Shown: positions 29,724 through 37,927 of the stretch, piece by piece
Layout of the letters: each line of letters starts with the position of its first letter
Numbering within the stretch: the first letter of the stretch is position 1
Source of the DNA: Acrocarpospora pleiomorpha
GTDB lineage: Bacteria; Actinomycetota; Actinomycetes; Streptosporangiales; Streptosporangiaceae
DNA length: 51,082 bases
Assembly (NCBI RefSeq): GCF_009687885.1
Contig: NZ_BLAF01000009.1
Coordinates: forward strand, 1-51,082
Direction of reading: 5' to 3'
The notes under the pieces: generated by a model
The model's database searches: none
Seen by the model: only the letters and a program-made list of their open reading frames with translations
Told to the model about the DNA's origin: nothing
Program-made: the position numbers and the translations under genes

Positions 29724-31601
29724 TCACGACGCCGGACGAGCACCCCCCAGCGCTGTCGCTATCTCGGTCCGGAGACCGGCGGCCCGGTCGGTGAGGGCGG
29801 CGATGGTCTCCAGGCGTTTGGTGGCCGACTCGCGGGCGTCGCGCTTGTCTGCCGCGTTGCCTGCGGCCAGCGTGCGCAGTTCGGCGCGGCGGGACTCCAG
29901 GTCCTTGCGCTGGGTGGCGAGGGCGGTGTCGGCGCTCTGCTCCACGGTGGCGCGCCAGTTCGCCACCTCGCGTTCCAGGGCCAGCGTGATCTCGCTGCCC
30001 GCCTGGGTGAACTGCTCGGCCAGCAGCCGGCGCAGGGCCTGCTGGTTGCGGTGGACCTCGTCCCATTCGCGGCGCCGTACCAGCACGGCCGCGGCCAGCG
30101 CCGGGCCGATGATGAAGCCGATCGGGTTGAGGTGGGCGATGATCAGGCCGAGGCTGGCGGCCATCGCGGCGGCGGGCACGCCCTCCCGGAACATGTCCAT
30201 CTTGGCGCCCGCGGTGGGTTCGCTCTTGAGCTCGTGCGACCACACCCGGGGCATGGCCACCTTGGCCAGGTCCATGTCCATCGGATCCAGCCGCAGCGAG
30301 CGCAGGAACTCGTTCAGCGCGGTCCCGACCAGGGTGCTCACCTCGGCGACGATCTCGTCCCAGGCGGCCTGGATGGAGCGCTCGACGCTCTCCGGCAGCT
30401 GCTGCAGGTACCGTTCGAGATCGGCGCGCTTGGTCAGCTCGCCCACCGCCTGCTCGTACGGCTGCCGCACCCGGGCCAGATGCGCCCGCGCGATCGTCGC
30501 CACCTCCCGCCCCAGGAACTGGTTGCCCACCGCGTACCTGCGGCGCTCCTTGGCGATCTCGGCCAGCTCGGCCAGCGCGGTCTCCACTTCGGCGAGCCGC
30601 TTGGCGGGCTCCTTCGAATCGTCGGAGGCCCCGGCGACATGGTCGGTCGCCACCGCCGCCACCGCCGACAGCACCGAGACGCACGCCGACACCACCGTGG
30701 CGCTGCGCGCCAGCTCGCGCCCCTCCGCGCAGGAGCGCAGGTATTCCTCCAGCCGCCCGATCCCGCTCCGCTCGTGCAGCTGGTCGGCGCGCTCTGGCCG
30801 CCCCAGCCGGCGCTGCGCCACCGCCGCCTCGGCCAGCTTGGCGCTCACCGGCAGCCAGGCCGCGCCGCGCAGGATCGCCGCGTTCTCGGGCGCGACCAGC
30901 CCCGACTCGGCCACGAAGGTGTCCAGGCGGCGGCGGTTCTCGGCCAGCAGCGCCTGCCAGTTGGCCGAGTCCTCCACCTTGGTCAGCACGAACGTGACCG
31001 CCTGCACCCGCTGCACCGCCTCGGCCAGGAACTCCAGCTCGTGCCGGAGCACCGGCTGGTCCTGGGCGCTGAGCGCGAACAGCAGCGCGTCGGCCCGCTG
31101 CAGGATGGCCACGGTCGCCTGCCGGTGGCCGACCGTGAGGCTGTCCACGCCGGGCGTGTCCAGCAGCCGTACGCCCTCCAGCATCGGGTGGTCGACCGTC
31201 AGCTCGACATTGACCACCTCGCGGCGTTTGGCCGGGTCGCCGGTCATCGAGGCGTAGTCGGTGATCTGGGCCGGGTCGATCGCGAAGGACTCGCTGGCCT
31301 TGTGCACCTTGGCGGTCAGCGCGGGACCGCGGCGCAAGCCCAGGTAGCAGTTGGTGGCCACGTCGGCGTCCACCGGCAGCAGCCCGGGATGCCCGATCAG
31401 CGCGTTGAGCAGGCGGCTCTTGCCGCGCTTCTGGGCGCCGGCCAGCACGACCGTGGTCTCGGTCTCCTTCCACCTGGCCGCGACCTGGACGAGCACCTCG
31501 GCCAGGTCGGCGCGGCCGGCCTGCTTGGCGAGCGTGTTGACCTCGTTGGCCAGGCGCAGCACGCGGGTGACCAGCGTCGCGTTGGAGAGCTCAGCCGACA
31601 T
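29724..31601 (-). CDS. Dynamin-like GTPase (second of pair, membrane-inserting)
   Basis: A 625-residue dynamin-family GTPase. The P-loop is GAQKRGKS (55-62), G3 is DTPG in VRLLDTPGVDS, and G4 is the TKVED region. After a long helical stalk there is a hydrophobic stretch (about 480-520, AAAMAASLGLIIAHLNPIG and onward) able to insert in membrane. The last hundred residues are again coiled coil. The start overlaps the upstream GTPase gene by 11 bases, so the two are translationally coupled. Paired bacterial dynamins act together: Streptomyces DynA/DynB stabilise FtsZ at sporulation septa, and mycobacterial IniA/IniC preserve membranes under drug stress. I cannot assign this protein to either group. 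Confidence 0.87.
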   Translation of the reverse strand: MSAELSNATLVTRVLRLANEVNTLAKQAGRADLAEVLVQVAARWKETETTVVLAGAQKRGKSRLLNALIGHPGLLPVDADVATNCYLGLRRGPALTAKVHKASESFAIDPAQITDYASMTGDPAKRREVVNVELTVDHPMLEGVRLLDTPGVDSLTVGHRQATVAILQRADALLFALSAQDQPVLRHELEFLAEAVQRVQAVTFVLTKVEDSANWQALLAENRRRLDTFVAESGLVAPENAAILRGAAWLPVSAKLAEAAVAQRRLGRPERADQLHERSGIGRLEEYLRSCAEGRELARSATVVSACVSVLSAVAAVATDHVAGASDDSKEPAKRLAEVETALAELAEIAKERRRYAVGNQFLGREVATIARAHLARVRQPYEQAVGELTKRADLERYLQQLPESVERSIQAAWDEIVAEVSTLVGTALNEFLRSLRLDPMDMDLAKVAMPRVWSHELKSEPTAGAKMDMFREGVPAAAMAASLGLIIAHLNPIGFIIGPALAAAVLVRRREWDEVHRNQQALRRLLAEQFTQAGSEITLALEREVANWRATVEQSADTALATQRKDLESRRAELRTLAAGNAADKRDARESATKRLETIAALTDRAAGLRTEIATALGGARPAS

Positions 31602-33381
31602 GCGGGGAACCTTTCTGAACCGCGGTCACGGCGAGGTGCGCGTAGCTGTCGCTGACGCTCTCGGCCGCGCGGCGGTCGGCGGTGAAGGGGAGGAAGTGGC
31701 TGAGCGAGCGGAACCGCGCGCTCAGGGCCGCCGCGTAGGCGGCGACGTCGGGAGGTCCGGCCGCGATGCCGACCTGGGCGGCGCCGTCGGCGCCCGCGAT
31801 CAGATGGGCGAGCGCCTGCCGGTCCTCGGCGGGGACCAGCGGCGAGGCCAGCAGCCGCCGGACCGCGTCCCCGTCCACCGGGGTCGGCGCGACCGGCAGG
31901 AAGATGGGGGCCTGCGTCTGGATGACCGGCGGGGCGGCCAGGTCCTCCAGGACGCCGAGCACGTCCCGGGCGCGCTGGCCGCCGACGCGGCCACGCTCGA
32001 TCATCGCGCGGGCGCGCCACCGCTCGGTCGCCCGCCGCGCGGCCTCCGGAACCTCCGGGGCGGGTACGCCGAGCTGTTCGGCCGGGTCGTCCGAGCGGGC
32101 CAGCTGGAACAGCTCGTTTCGCATGTCCTCGGTGAGCACCAGCTGGCCCCGGGCCACCGCCTCGACGGCCGCGAAGATGCGCAGGCCGTGCAGCCCGGCG
32201 GCGATCGGCTTGGTCTCGTCGAGTTCGGCCGCGAGGGCGTCCAGCACGGCCAGGTCGGAGCCGAACGCGGGCGCGCGGGAGACGCGCCGGAGCTGGGTGA
32301 TCGCCGCCAGCGCCTTCAGCTGGTCGGCCCGGCGGGCGAAGTGGGCGATGCCGCCCGCGACCGTGCCCGTACGGGCGCTCACCCCGAATCCCGATTTATC
32401 GAGCAATGTCTGGCGGAGGGCTTCGGGGCCTTCGGCGCTGTGGGTGATCGCGGTGCGCAAGCCGTATCGGTGCAGGTGGCGGATCAGGCGGCGGGCCACC
32501 TCGGGGGTGAGCGGCGAGTCGGGGGAGTCGGCGAGGTCGTCCAGGTCCAGGAGGAGGAACTCCAGGTCGGCTTCGTCCAGGGCGGCGAGGGCGGCCAGGC
32601 CGTCCAGGTCGGCCGGGCCGAGCGCGCCGGTGCCCGCGGTCTCGGCGAGCAGGCCGATCACCGGGACCACGTCGAAGACCGAGGCGCGCAGATCCGCGTA
32701 CGCCTTGACGGCCAGCCGCCGGGCGGTCGGCCAGGGGTCGTCCTCGTCGCCGCGCCGGTCGATCTGGCTCAGCACGGCCAGGGTGTTCACGCAGGTCATG
32801 CCGGTCGCCTCGGTGAGGCCGCGGAACTCGGCGAGGGTGGTGTCGTCGAAGGCCTGGACGTAGCGGAGCACGTAGATCAGGGCCTGCGCGTGGTCGTCGT
32901 CCTGGTCGGTGCCGAACAGCATGCGGCGGGCCGCGCGCTCGTTCTCGACGGTCGTGGTGTTCATGCCGGGGGTGTCGACGACGGTGATGGCGCGCAGGGC
33001 TTCGGAGGCCAGGTGCACGCGCATCCGGCGGACCAGGTCGATCGGGACACCCAGGTCGGCGGGGAGGCGGTGGCCCGGGGCCAGGCGGGTGACGACGGTG
33101 CGGCCGTCCTCGCACTCGACCTCGACCCGGCCGTCGTCGGGGCCGTATTCGTACTGGGTGACGACCCGGGTGCACTCGCCCGCGTCCACGGGCGCGACCG
33201 GCAGCCCGAGCAGGGCGTTCACCAGGGTGGACTTCCCGCTGCTGACCGCGCCGGCGACGGCGATCTTCAGGGGCGCGTCGAGCCGGACCCGGACCTGGTG
33301 GACCCGCTCCCGTAACCCGGGATCGGCCAGCTTGGCGATCGTGGTGCCGCACAGGTCGCGCAGCCGGTCACTCGGATTCAT
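31591..33381 (-). CDS. Dynamin-like GTPase (first of pair)
   Basis: A 596-residue dynamin-family GTPase. The P-loop is GAVSSGKS (44-51), the G2 Thr is in ECTRVVTQYEYG, G3 is VVDTPGMNTTT and G4 is probably LSQIDRR. The helical part after about residue 300 is long and lacks an obvious transmembrane helix, unlike its partner; one LLLDLDDL-type helix may be amphipathic. It overlaps the small acidic gene upstream by four bases (ATGA) and the second GTPase downstream by 11 bases, so the three form one tightly coupled operon. The probable role is heteromeric membrane remodelling with the 625-residue partner. Confidence 0.87.
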   Translation of the reverse strand: MNPSDRLRDLCGTTIAKLADPGLRERVHQVRVRLDAPLKIAVAGAVSSGKSTLVNALLGLPVAPVDAGECTRVVTQYEYGPDDGRVEVECEDGRTVVTRLAPGHRLPADLGVPIDLVRRMRVHLASEALRAITVVDTPGMNTTTVENERAARRMLFGTDQDDDHAQALIYVLRYVQAFDDTTLAEFRGLTEATGMTCVNTLAVLSQIDRRGDEDDPWPTARRLAVKAYADLRASVFDVVPVIGLLAETAGTGALGPADLDGLAALAALDEADLEFLLLDLDDLADSPDSPLTPEVARRLIRHLHRYGLRTAITHSAEGPEALRQTLLDKSGFGVSARTGTVAGGIAHFARRADQLKALAAITQLRRVSRAPAFGSDLAVLDALAAELDETKPIAAGLHGLRIFAAVEAVARGQLVLTEDMRNELFQLARSDDPAEQLGVPAPEVPEAARRATERWRARAMIERGRVGGQRARDVLGVLEDLAAPPVIQTQAPIFLPVAPTPVDGDAVRRLLASPLVPAEDRQALAHLIAGADGAAQVGIAAGPPDVAAYAAALSARFRSLSHFLPFTADRRAAESVSDSYAHLAVTAVQKGSPHVG

Positions 33382-33626
33382 CCCAGGTCTCCGATATCGC
33401 CAATATCGGAGAAGTCGTCACTAAAGTCCGTTTCGTTAACGGGTATGTCGAAATATTCCTCGAAGTCCTGAAAAAGGTCTTCGGGTTCCGTCTCGGTGGT
33501 GCTCATTGTCTCCTCGAACATGGCCAGGCTCTCCGCCGTTGTGGGAGCCGGGACCGAGCCGTAGAGAAGGTCGTAGAACGCCCCCGCGTCGTCCTCCTCC
33601 ACGCCCTCATTACGGTCGAATATCAT
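33378..33626 (-). CDS. Small acidic protein leading the dynamin operon
   Basis: An 82-residue very acidic protein that I do not recognise. The C-terminal third is Asp/Phe-rich (NETDFSDDFSDIG) and ends with a short DIGDIGDLG repeat. There is no signal peptide or membrane segment. Its stop overlaps the start of the first dynamin gene (ATGA), so co-translation is likely. By position it resembles the small extra genes found ahead of dynamin pairs in other actinobacteria (IniB position), but there is no evident sequence link to IniB. It could be an adaptor that binds a GTPase or the Hsp70-like protein. Confidence 0.6.
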   Translation of the reverse strand: MIFDRNEGVEEDDAGAFYDLLYGSVPAPTTAESLAMFEETMSTTETEPEDLFQDFEEYFDIPVNETDFSDDFSDIGDIGDLG

Positions 33627-33734
33627 GCCGTGTCATCACATATCGGTTCGGCGAGGACCGTGGTCTGATCGTCGCAGATTTCCCGGTTGACGTTCGGAGC
33701 CGGGCGTTTAGGGATACGGGAGGAATCTCCGGCG

Positions 33735-34289
33735 ATGCCTGCTCCTCTGGTCGGCGATGTCGGTGGCGATATCGGCGACGACGCCGAACTTCTCGCCGCC
33801 GCGCGCGCGGGTGACAGCGATGCCTTCCGCCTGCTCTGGCAGCCGGTCGAGCGGCGCGCCTTCGGCGTCTGCTTCCACCTCACCGCCAACCGCCCGGACG
33901 CGCTCGACGCGCTGCAGGAGACGCAGCTGGCCGCCTGGAAGGGCATGCACCGGTATGAGGGCCGGGCGCCGTTCGCGGCCTGGGTGCTGGCGATCGCCCG
34001 CAACGCGGCCCTGTCCGTGGTCCGCCGCCGCAGCTCCCACGACGATCTGCTGTTCCCGGAGGCGGCGGAACCGCACGCGGCCGAGAGCGGGTTCGATGAG
34101 ACCGTGGCGGGTCTGGTGGACCTGCGCCGCGCGCTCGCCACGCTGGCCCCGGCGCACCGGGAGGCGCTGCTGCTGTGGGCGGGCGGCCTGACGTACGAGC
34201 AGACCGCGGCCGCGCTGGAGGTGCCGCTGAACACGGTCAAAGTGTGGATCTTCCGGGGCCGCCGGAGCCTGCGCGAGCTGCTCGGGTAG
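33735..34289 (+). CDS. Sigma-70 family (ECF-like) RNA polymerase sigma factor
   Basis: A 184-residue sigma factor with region 2 (AFRLLWQPVERRAFGVCF and WKGMHRYEGRAPFAAWVLAI) and region 4 (LAPAHREALLLWAGGLTYEQ and TVKVWIFRGRRSLRELLG). There is no sigma 3 domain, as in ECF factors. I chose the ATG at 33735 because GGGAGG lies 11 bases upstream; the frame is open to 33687. It is divergent from the dynamin operon (108 bases between starts) and converges on the GrpE-like gene one base away. No anti-sigma gene is seen beside it. It could control the neighbouring dynamin and chaperone genes, but no promoter motif has been matched. Confidence 0.88.
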   Translation: MPAPLVGDVGGDIGDDAELLAAARAGDSDAFRLLWQPVERRAFGVCFHLTANRPDALDALQETQLAAWKGMHRYEGRAPFAAWVLAIARNAALSVVRRRSSHDDLLFPEAAEPHAAESGFDETVAGLVDLRRALATLAPAHREALLLWAGGLTYEQTAAALEVPLNTVKVWIFRGRRSLRELLG

Positions 34290-34290
34290 C

Positions 34291-34731
34291 TCATGACGGC
34301 GGCTCCCGCCGGTACACCACGACCTGGGGCACGCGCAGCACCTGGTCGCCGTCCAGGTATCCGGCCCGCACGGTCTCGGCGACCGTGTCGTGCGCGTCGG
34401 GGTCGTCGGTGGGCGTGGTGTCCACGGCTTCGTGGAGTTCGCCGTCGAAGGGCAGCCCGTCGGGGCGTACCTCCTGGATCCCGGCCTCCACGAGCGCGGC
34501 CGCGAGCAGTTCCGCCAGCTCGGGGAAACGCTCGCTCAGCTGGTCGTGGAAGCGCGCGCAGGCCAGGGCCAGCGCGACGCGGTCGCGGCCTTCGGCGAGC
34601 AGGCGCTCGATCTGCTGGCTGACAGCCGGGCTCGCGCCGCCTGCCGCCACCTCGGTCAGCGCGCGCGCCAGCCCTTCTCCCGCGCTCAGGGGGGGTTGAG
34701 CGGGGGAGGGGGCGGGACGGCCGATGGGCAT
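34291..34731 (-). CDS. GrpE-like nucleotide exchange factor
   Basis: A 146-residue protein whose C-terminal half matches the GrpE beta-domain pattern: EVRPDGLPFDGELHEAVD, then an acidic DDPDAHDTVAE, then RAGYLDGDQVLRVPQVVVYR. The N-terminal half is helical and shorter than the long GrpE coiled coil. GrpE proteins release ADP from Hsp70; the natural partner here would be the Hsp70-like protein at 26595-28964 rather than housekeeping DnaK. It ends one base from the sigma-factor gene, facing it, and is followed upstream by the DUF4190-like gene on the same strand. The family assignment rests on the C-terminal motif by eye. Confidence 0.7.
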   Translation of the reverse strand: MPIGRPAPSPAQPPLSAGEGLARALTEVAAGGASPAVSQQIERLLAEGRDRVALALACARFHDQLSERFPELAELLAAALVEAGIQEVRPDGLPFDGELHEAVDTTPTDDPDAHDTVAETVRAGYLDGDQVLRVPQVVVYRREPPS

Positions 34732-34770
34732 TCTGGCTCCTCAGCAGATGGGGTTCGATCGGCCCTGGGC

Positions 34771-35157
34771 CTACATGACGTTCACCATGTAGCTGAAGAT
34801 CATGCCGAGCACCAGGCACACGCCGGACGTGATCGCGGCGGCGGAGCCCAGCTTCTCGCCCCGCCGGTGGCCGACCACGCCCAGGACGATGCCGATCACG
34901 CCGAAGACGGGCGGCAGGATCAGCAGGGCGATCCCGGCCATCACGAAGGCGATGATCGACATGGTCTGGGTGCCGCTGACCGGCGGCTTCCCGTACTGCT
35001 GGCCGTAGTACGGTCCAGGCTGCTGCCCGTACGGCGGGGGCGGCGGGTACTGGTATCCGGGCTGCTGCGGCGGGAGGGGTGCCCCAGGGTCGTACGGCGG
35101 GAGTTGCTGGCCGTACTGGCCGGGCTGGGGCTGGGTCGGATCCTGGGGGGTACCCAT
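34771..35157 (-). CDS. DUF4190-like two-helix membrane protein with Pro/Gln/Tyr-rich N-terminus
   Basis: A 128-residue protein. The first 60 residues are a low-complexity Pro/Gln/Tyr/Gly tail, probably cytoplasmic and disordered. Two transmembrane segments follow (MSIIAFVMAGIALLILPPVF and the AITSGVCLVLGMIFSYM region), joined by the short VVGHRRGEKLG loop typical of DUF4190 proteins. The start is supported by GGAAGGA eight bases upstream. It lies between the GrpE-like and Asp-rich genes on the same strand and may be part of the same transcription unit. The function of the family is unknown. Confidence 0.75.
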   Translation of the reverse strand: MGTPQDPTQPQPGQYGQQLPPYDPGAPLPPQQPGYQYPPPPPYGQQPGPYYGQQYGKPPVSGTQTMSIIAFVMAGIALLILPPVFGVIGIVLGVVGHRRGEKLGSAAAITSGVCLVLGMIFSYMVNVM

Positions 35158-35190
35158 GTCGGGTTTCCTTCCGCTGGTGGAACGTTCCTG

Positions 35191-35598
35191 CTAGGCGGTG
35201 TACTCCGGACCGGGCAGCGCGCCCTCGACGATGTCGTTCGAGCTGAGGCCGGTCTCCTCGACCGCCGGGTCGGTGGCCGTGGTGGCCTCGGGGAACAGCG
35301 GCGCGTCGTCGGCGGTGGGCGGGATGGTGACCGCCACCACGTCGGGCTGGCCGTCGCTGTCGGTGTCGAACAGCGCGGTGTCCGCGATGCCGTCATTGTC
35401 GGTGTCCAGGATCGCGGTGTCCACGCGGCCGTCGCCGTCGGTGTCGTAGGCCTCCATGTCGATGTCGCCGTCGCCGTCGAGGTCGGACACCGCCGCGTCC
35501 ACCACACCGTCGGCGTTGGTGTCCACCGCGGCGGTCTCGTAGTAACCGTCGCCGTCGACGTCGGCGAGGTCGGAGGTTCCGGCGTCGTACACGTCCAT
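35191..35598 (-). CDS. Asp-rich protein with six Ca-binding-like DxDxDG repeats
   Basis: A 135-residue protein made mainly of about six imperfect repeats of 12-14 residues with the pattern D.D.DG..D (for example DTDGDGRVDTAIL and DTDNDGIADTALF). This resembles EF-hand, dockerin or thrombospondin type 3 loops, which bind calcium. A Pro/Glu-rich C-terminal tail follows. There is no signal peptide or membrane helix, so it appears cytoplasmic, which is unusual for such repeats. GGAGA six bases before the ATG supports the start. It is first in a possible operon with the DUF4190-like and GrpE-like genes and is divergent from the RecQ-like gene. Calcium binding is inferred from the repeat only. Confidence 0.75.
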   Translation of the reverse strand: MDVYDAGTSDLADVDGDGYYETAAVDTNADGVVDAAVSDLDGDGDIDMEAYDTDGDGRVDTAILDTDNDGIADTALFDTDSDGQPDVVAVTIPPTADDAPLFPEATTATDPAVEETGLSSNDIVEGALPGPEYTA

Positions 35599-35739
35599 GT
35601 TCGTTCTCCAGAGTCTGATGAGTGGATCGTCATGGAGGTAGATGCGGAGACTGCCAGCTTTGTTTCACTTGATCCTTGTATCGTTCCGAAAAATCTGGCG
35701 GCGCGCGAAACCGTCACCCGGACCTGGTACTAAGGACCG

Positions 35740-37821
35740 GTGACCGAAGAAGAGGTGTTGCGGGAAGAGGCCGAGGAGCGGTTGCGCGCGCTCGCGGGGG
35801 AGGGCGCGCGGCTGCGCGAGGACCAGTGGGCGGCGATCAGGGCGCTGGTGATGGAGCGGCGGCGGGCGCTGGTCGTGCAGCGCACCGGCTGGGGCAAGTC
35901 CGCCGTCTACTTCATCGCCACCGCTCTCCTGCGCGACCTGGGCGAGGGCCCGACGGTCATCGTCTCGCCGCTGCTGGCGCTGATGCGCAACCAGATCGCC
36001 GCCGCCGAGCGGGCGGGTATCCACGCGGCCACCATCAACTCGGCCAACGCCGAGGAGTGGGAGAAGATCTACGCGCAGGTCGCCGAGGGCACCATCGACG
36101 TGCTGCTGGTCAGCCCGGAGCGGCTGAACAATCCTGAGTTCCGCGACCAGGTGCTGCCCGAGCTGGCCGAGAGCGCCGGCTTGGTGGTGGTCGACGAGGC
36201 GCACTGTATCTCCGACTGGGGGCATGACTTCCGGCCCGACTACCGGCGGCTGCGGACCATGCTGGCCGAGCTGCCGCCCGGCGTTCCGGTGCTGGCCACC
36301 ACGGCGACGGCCAACGCGCGCGTCACCCGCGACGTGGCCGAGCAGCTGGCCGCCGACGAACAGGAGACGCTCGTGCTGCGCGGGCCGCTGGAGCGGGAGA
36401 GCCTGCGGCTGAGCGTGGTCCGGCTGCCCGGGGCCGAGCAGCGGCTGGCCTGGCTGGCGCAGACCCTGCGGGAGCTGCAGGGTTCCGGCATCGTCTACAC
36501 GCTGACCGTGGCCGGGGCGCAGGAGATCGCCGCCTACCTGCGCGAGCAGGGGCATGCGGTGGCCGCCTACTCCGGGCAGACCGAGCCCGCCGAGCGGCTG
36601 GCCGCCGAGGAGGACCTGCTCGGCAACCGGATCAAGGCGCTGGTCGCCACCTCGGCGCTCGGGATGGGCTTCGACAAGCCGGATCTCGGGTTCGTCGTGC
36701 ACGTGGGGGCGCCGCAGTCGCCGGTGGCGTACTACCAGCAGGTGGGCCGGGCCGGGCGTGGGGTGGAGAAGGCGGAGGTGGTGCTGCTGCCCGGCTCCGA
36801 GGATCGGGAGATCTGGGCGTATTTCGCGTCGCTGGCGTTTCCGGCGGAGGCGGTCGTGCGGGCGACCTTGGCAGCCTTGGAAGAGGGCGGGGTGCTGTCC
36901 ACGGCGGCGCTGGAGAGCCGGGTGGATCTCAGCCGGAGCCGCCTGGAGATGATGCTCAAGGTCCTGGACGTGGATGGCGCGGTGCGCCGGGTCAAGGGCG
37001 GCTGGGAGGCCACCGGCGAGCCGTGGGCGTATGACGCGGAGCGGTATGCGCGGGTGGCGGCCGAGCGGCGGGCCGAGCAGGAGGCGATGCTGGCCTACCA
37101 GAGCACCCAGGACTGCCGGGAGCTGTTCCTGCGCCGCCATCTCGACGACGACACGGCAGTGGACTGCGGGCGGTGCGACAACTGCACCGGCACGTGGCGC
37201 TCCGCCGAGATCCCGGCGGATGCGGTGCAGGCCGCGGCCGAGCGGCTGGCGCGGCCCGGCGTCGATCTGGAGCCGCGCCGGCAGTGGCCCACCGGGCTGG
37301 CCGACCTCAAGGGGCGGATCAAGCCGGAGCTGGGGGCGGAGACCGGGCGGGCGCTCGGGCGGCTCACCGACATCGGGTGGGGGACCCGGTTGCGCGAGCT
37401 GCTGGCCCAGCCGGACGGTCCCGTGCCCGACGATGTGTTCGCGGCCGTGGTGACCGTGCTCAAGACGTGGAACTGGGAGCAGCGGCCGGTCGCGGTGGTC
37501 AGCGTGCCGTCCGGATCCCGGCCGGTGCTGATCCGGTCGCTGACCGAACGGCTGGCGCAGGTCGGGCGGCTGGCTGATCTCGGGCAGCTGGGCTATCGGA
37601 GCGGGTCGCCGGGGCAGCAGTACAACTCGGCGCAGCGGGTGCAGGCCATCCGGGGCACGCTGGCGATGCCGCGCGAGCTGGCCGCGAAGATCGCCGAGGT
37701 GTCCGGGCCGGTGCTGCTGGTCGACGACCGTACCGACTCGGGCTGGACGGTGACGCTGGCCGCCGCGCTGCTCCGGCACGCGGGAGCGACGGCGGTGCTG
37801 CCCCTGACGCTGGCGACCTGA
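35740..37821 (+). CDS. RecQ-family DNA helicase with phosphoribosyltransferase-like C-terminus
   Basis: A 693-residue superfamily 2 helicase. The Q-motif region LREDQWAAIRAL, Walker A RTGWGKSAVYF, DEAH box VVVDEAHCISDWGHDFRP, motif III ATTATAN and motif VI QQVGRAGRG are all present. A RecQ-type zinc cluster follows (QDCRELF, later CGRCDNC). No HRDC domain is seen. The last ~150 residues contain a PRPP-binding-like segment, VLLVDDRTDSGWTVT, as in type I phosphoribosyltransferases; this tail is found in an actinobacterial RecQ-like subgroup. The start is a GTG with AAGGA just upstream. It unwinds DNA 3'-5' by family; what the PRTase-like tail does is unknown. Confidence 0.9.
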   Translation: MTEEEVLREEAEERLRALAGEGARLREDQWAAIRALVMERRRALVVQRTGWGKSAVYFIATALLRDLGEGPTVIVSPLLALMRNQIAAAERAGIHAATINSANAEEWEKIYAQVAEGTIDVLLVSPERLNNPEFRDQVLPELAESAGLVVVDEAHCISDWGHDFRPDYRRLRTMLAELPPGVPVLATTATANARVTRDVAEQLAADEQETLVLRGPLERESLRLSVVRLPGAEQRLAWLAQTLRELQGSGIVYTLTVAGAQEIAAYLREQGHAVAAYSGQTEPAERLAAEEDLLGNRIKALVATSALGMGFDKPDLGFVVHVGAPQSPVAYYQQVGRAGRGVEKAEVVLLPGSEDREIWAYFASLAFPAEAVVRATLAALEEGGVLSTAALESRVDLSRSRLEMMLKVLDVDGAVRRVKGGWEATGEPWAYDAERYARVAAERRAEQEAMLAYQSTQDCRELFLRRHLDDDTAVDCGRCDNCTGTWRSAEIPADAVQAAAERLARPGVDLEPRRQWPTGLADLKGRIKPELGAETGRALGRLTDIGWGTRLRELLAQPDGPVPDDVFAAVVTVLKTWNWEQRPVAVVSVPSGSRPVLIRSLTERLAQVGRLADLGQLGYRSGSPGQQYNSAQRVQAIRGTLAMPRELAAKIAEVSGPVLLVDDRTDSGWTVTLAAALLRHAGATAVLPLTLAT

Positions 37822-37927
37822 AACTTTCACGGCCATTTGACGGGCGGGGGCATCGGCCGCACGATCATGGTGCCTTCTGGTCAGGAGGGGGCGTCGAGAG
37901 AACCCGTTTTCGATGCGAGGTGCGTCC

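Noticed and set aside
29641..31473. A 610-codon minus-strand frame overlapping the second dynamin gene
   Set aside because: Frame-shifted shadow of the GTPase gene with Gly/Arg/Ala-rich low-complexity translation.
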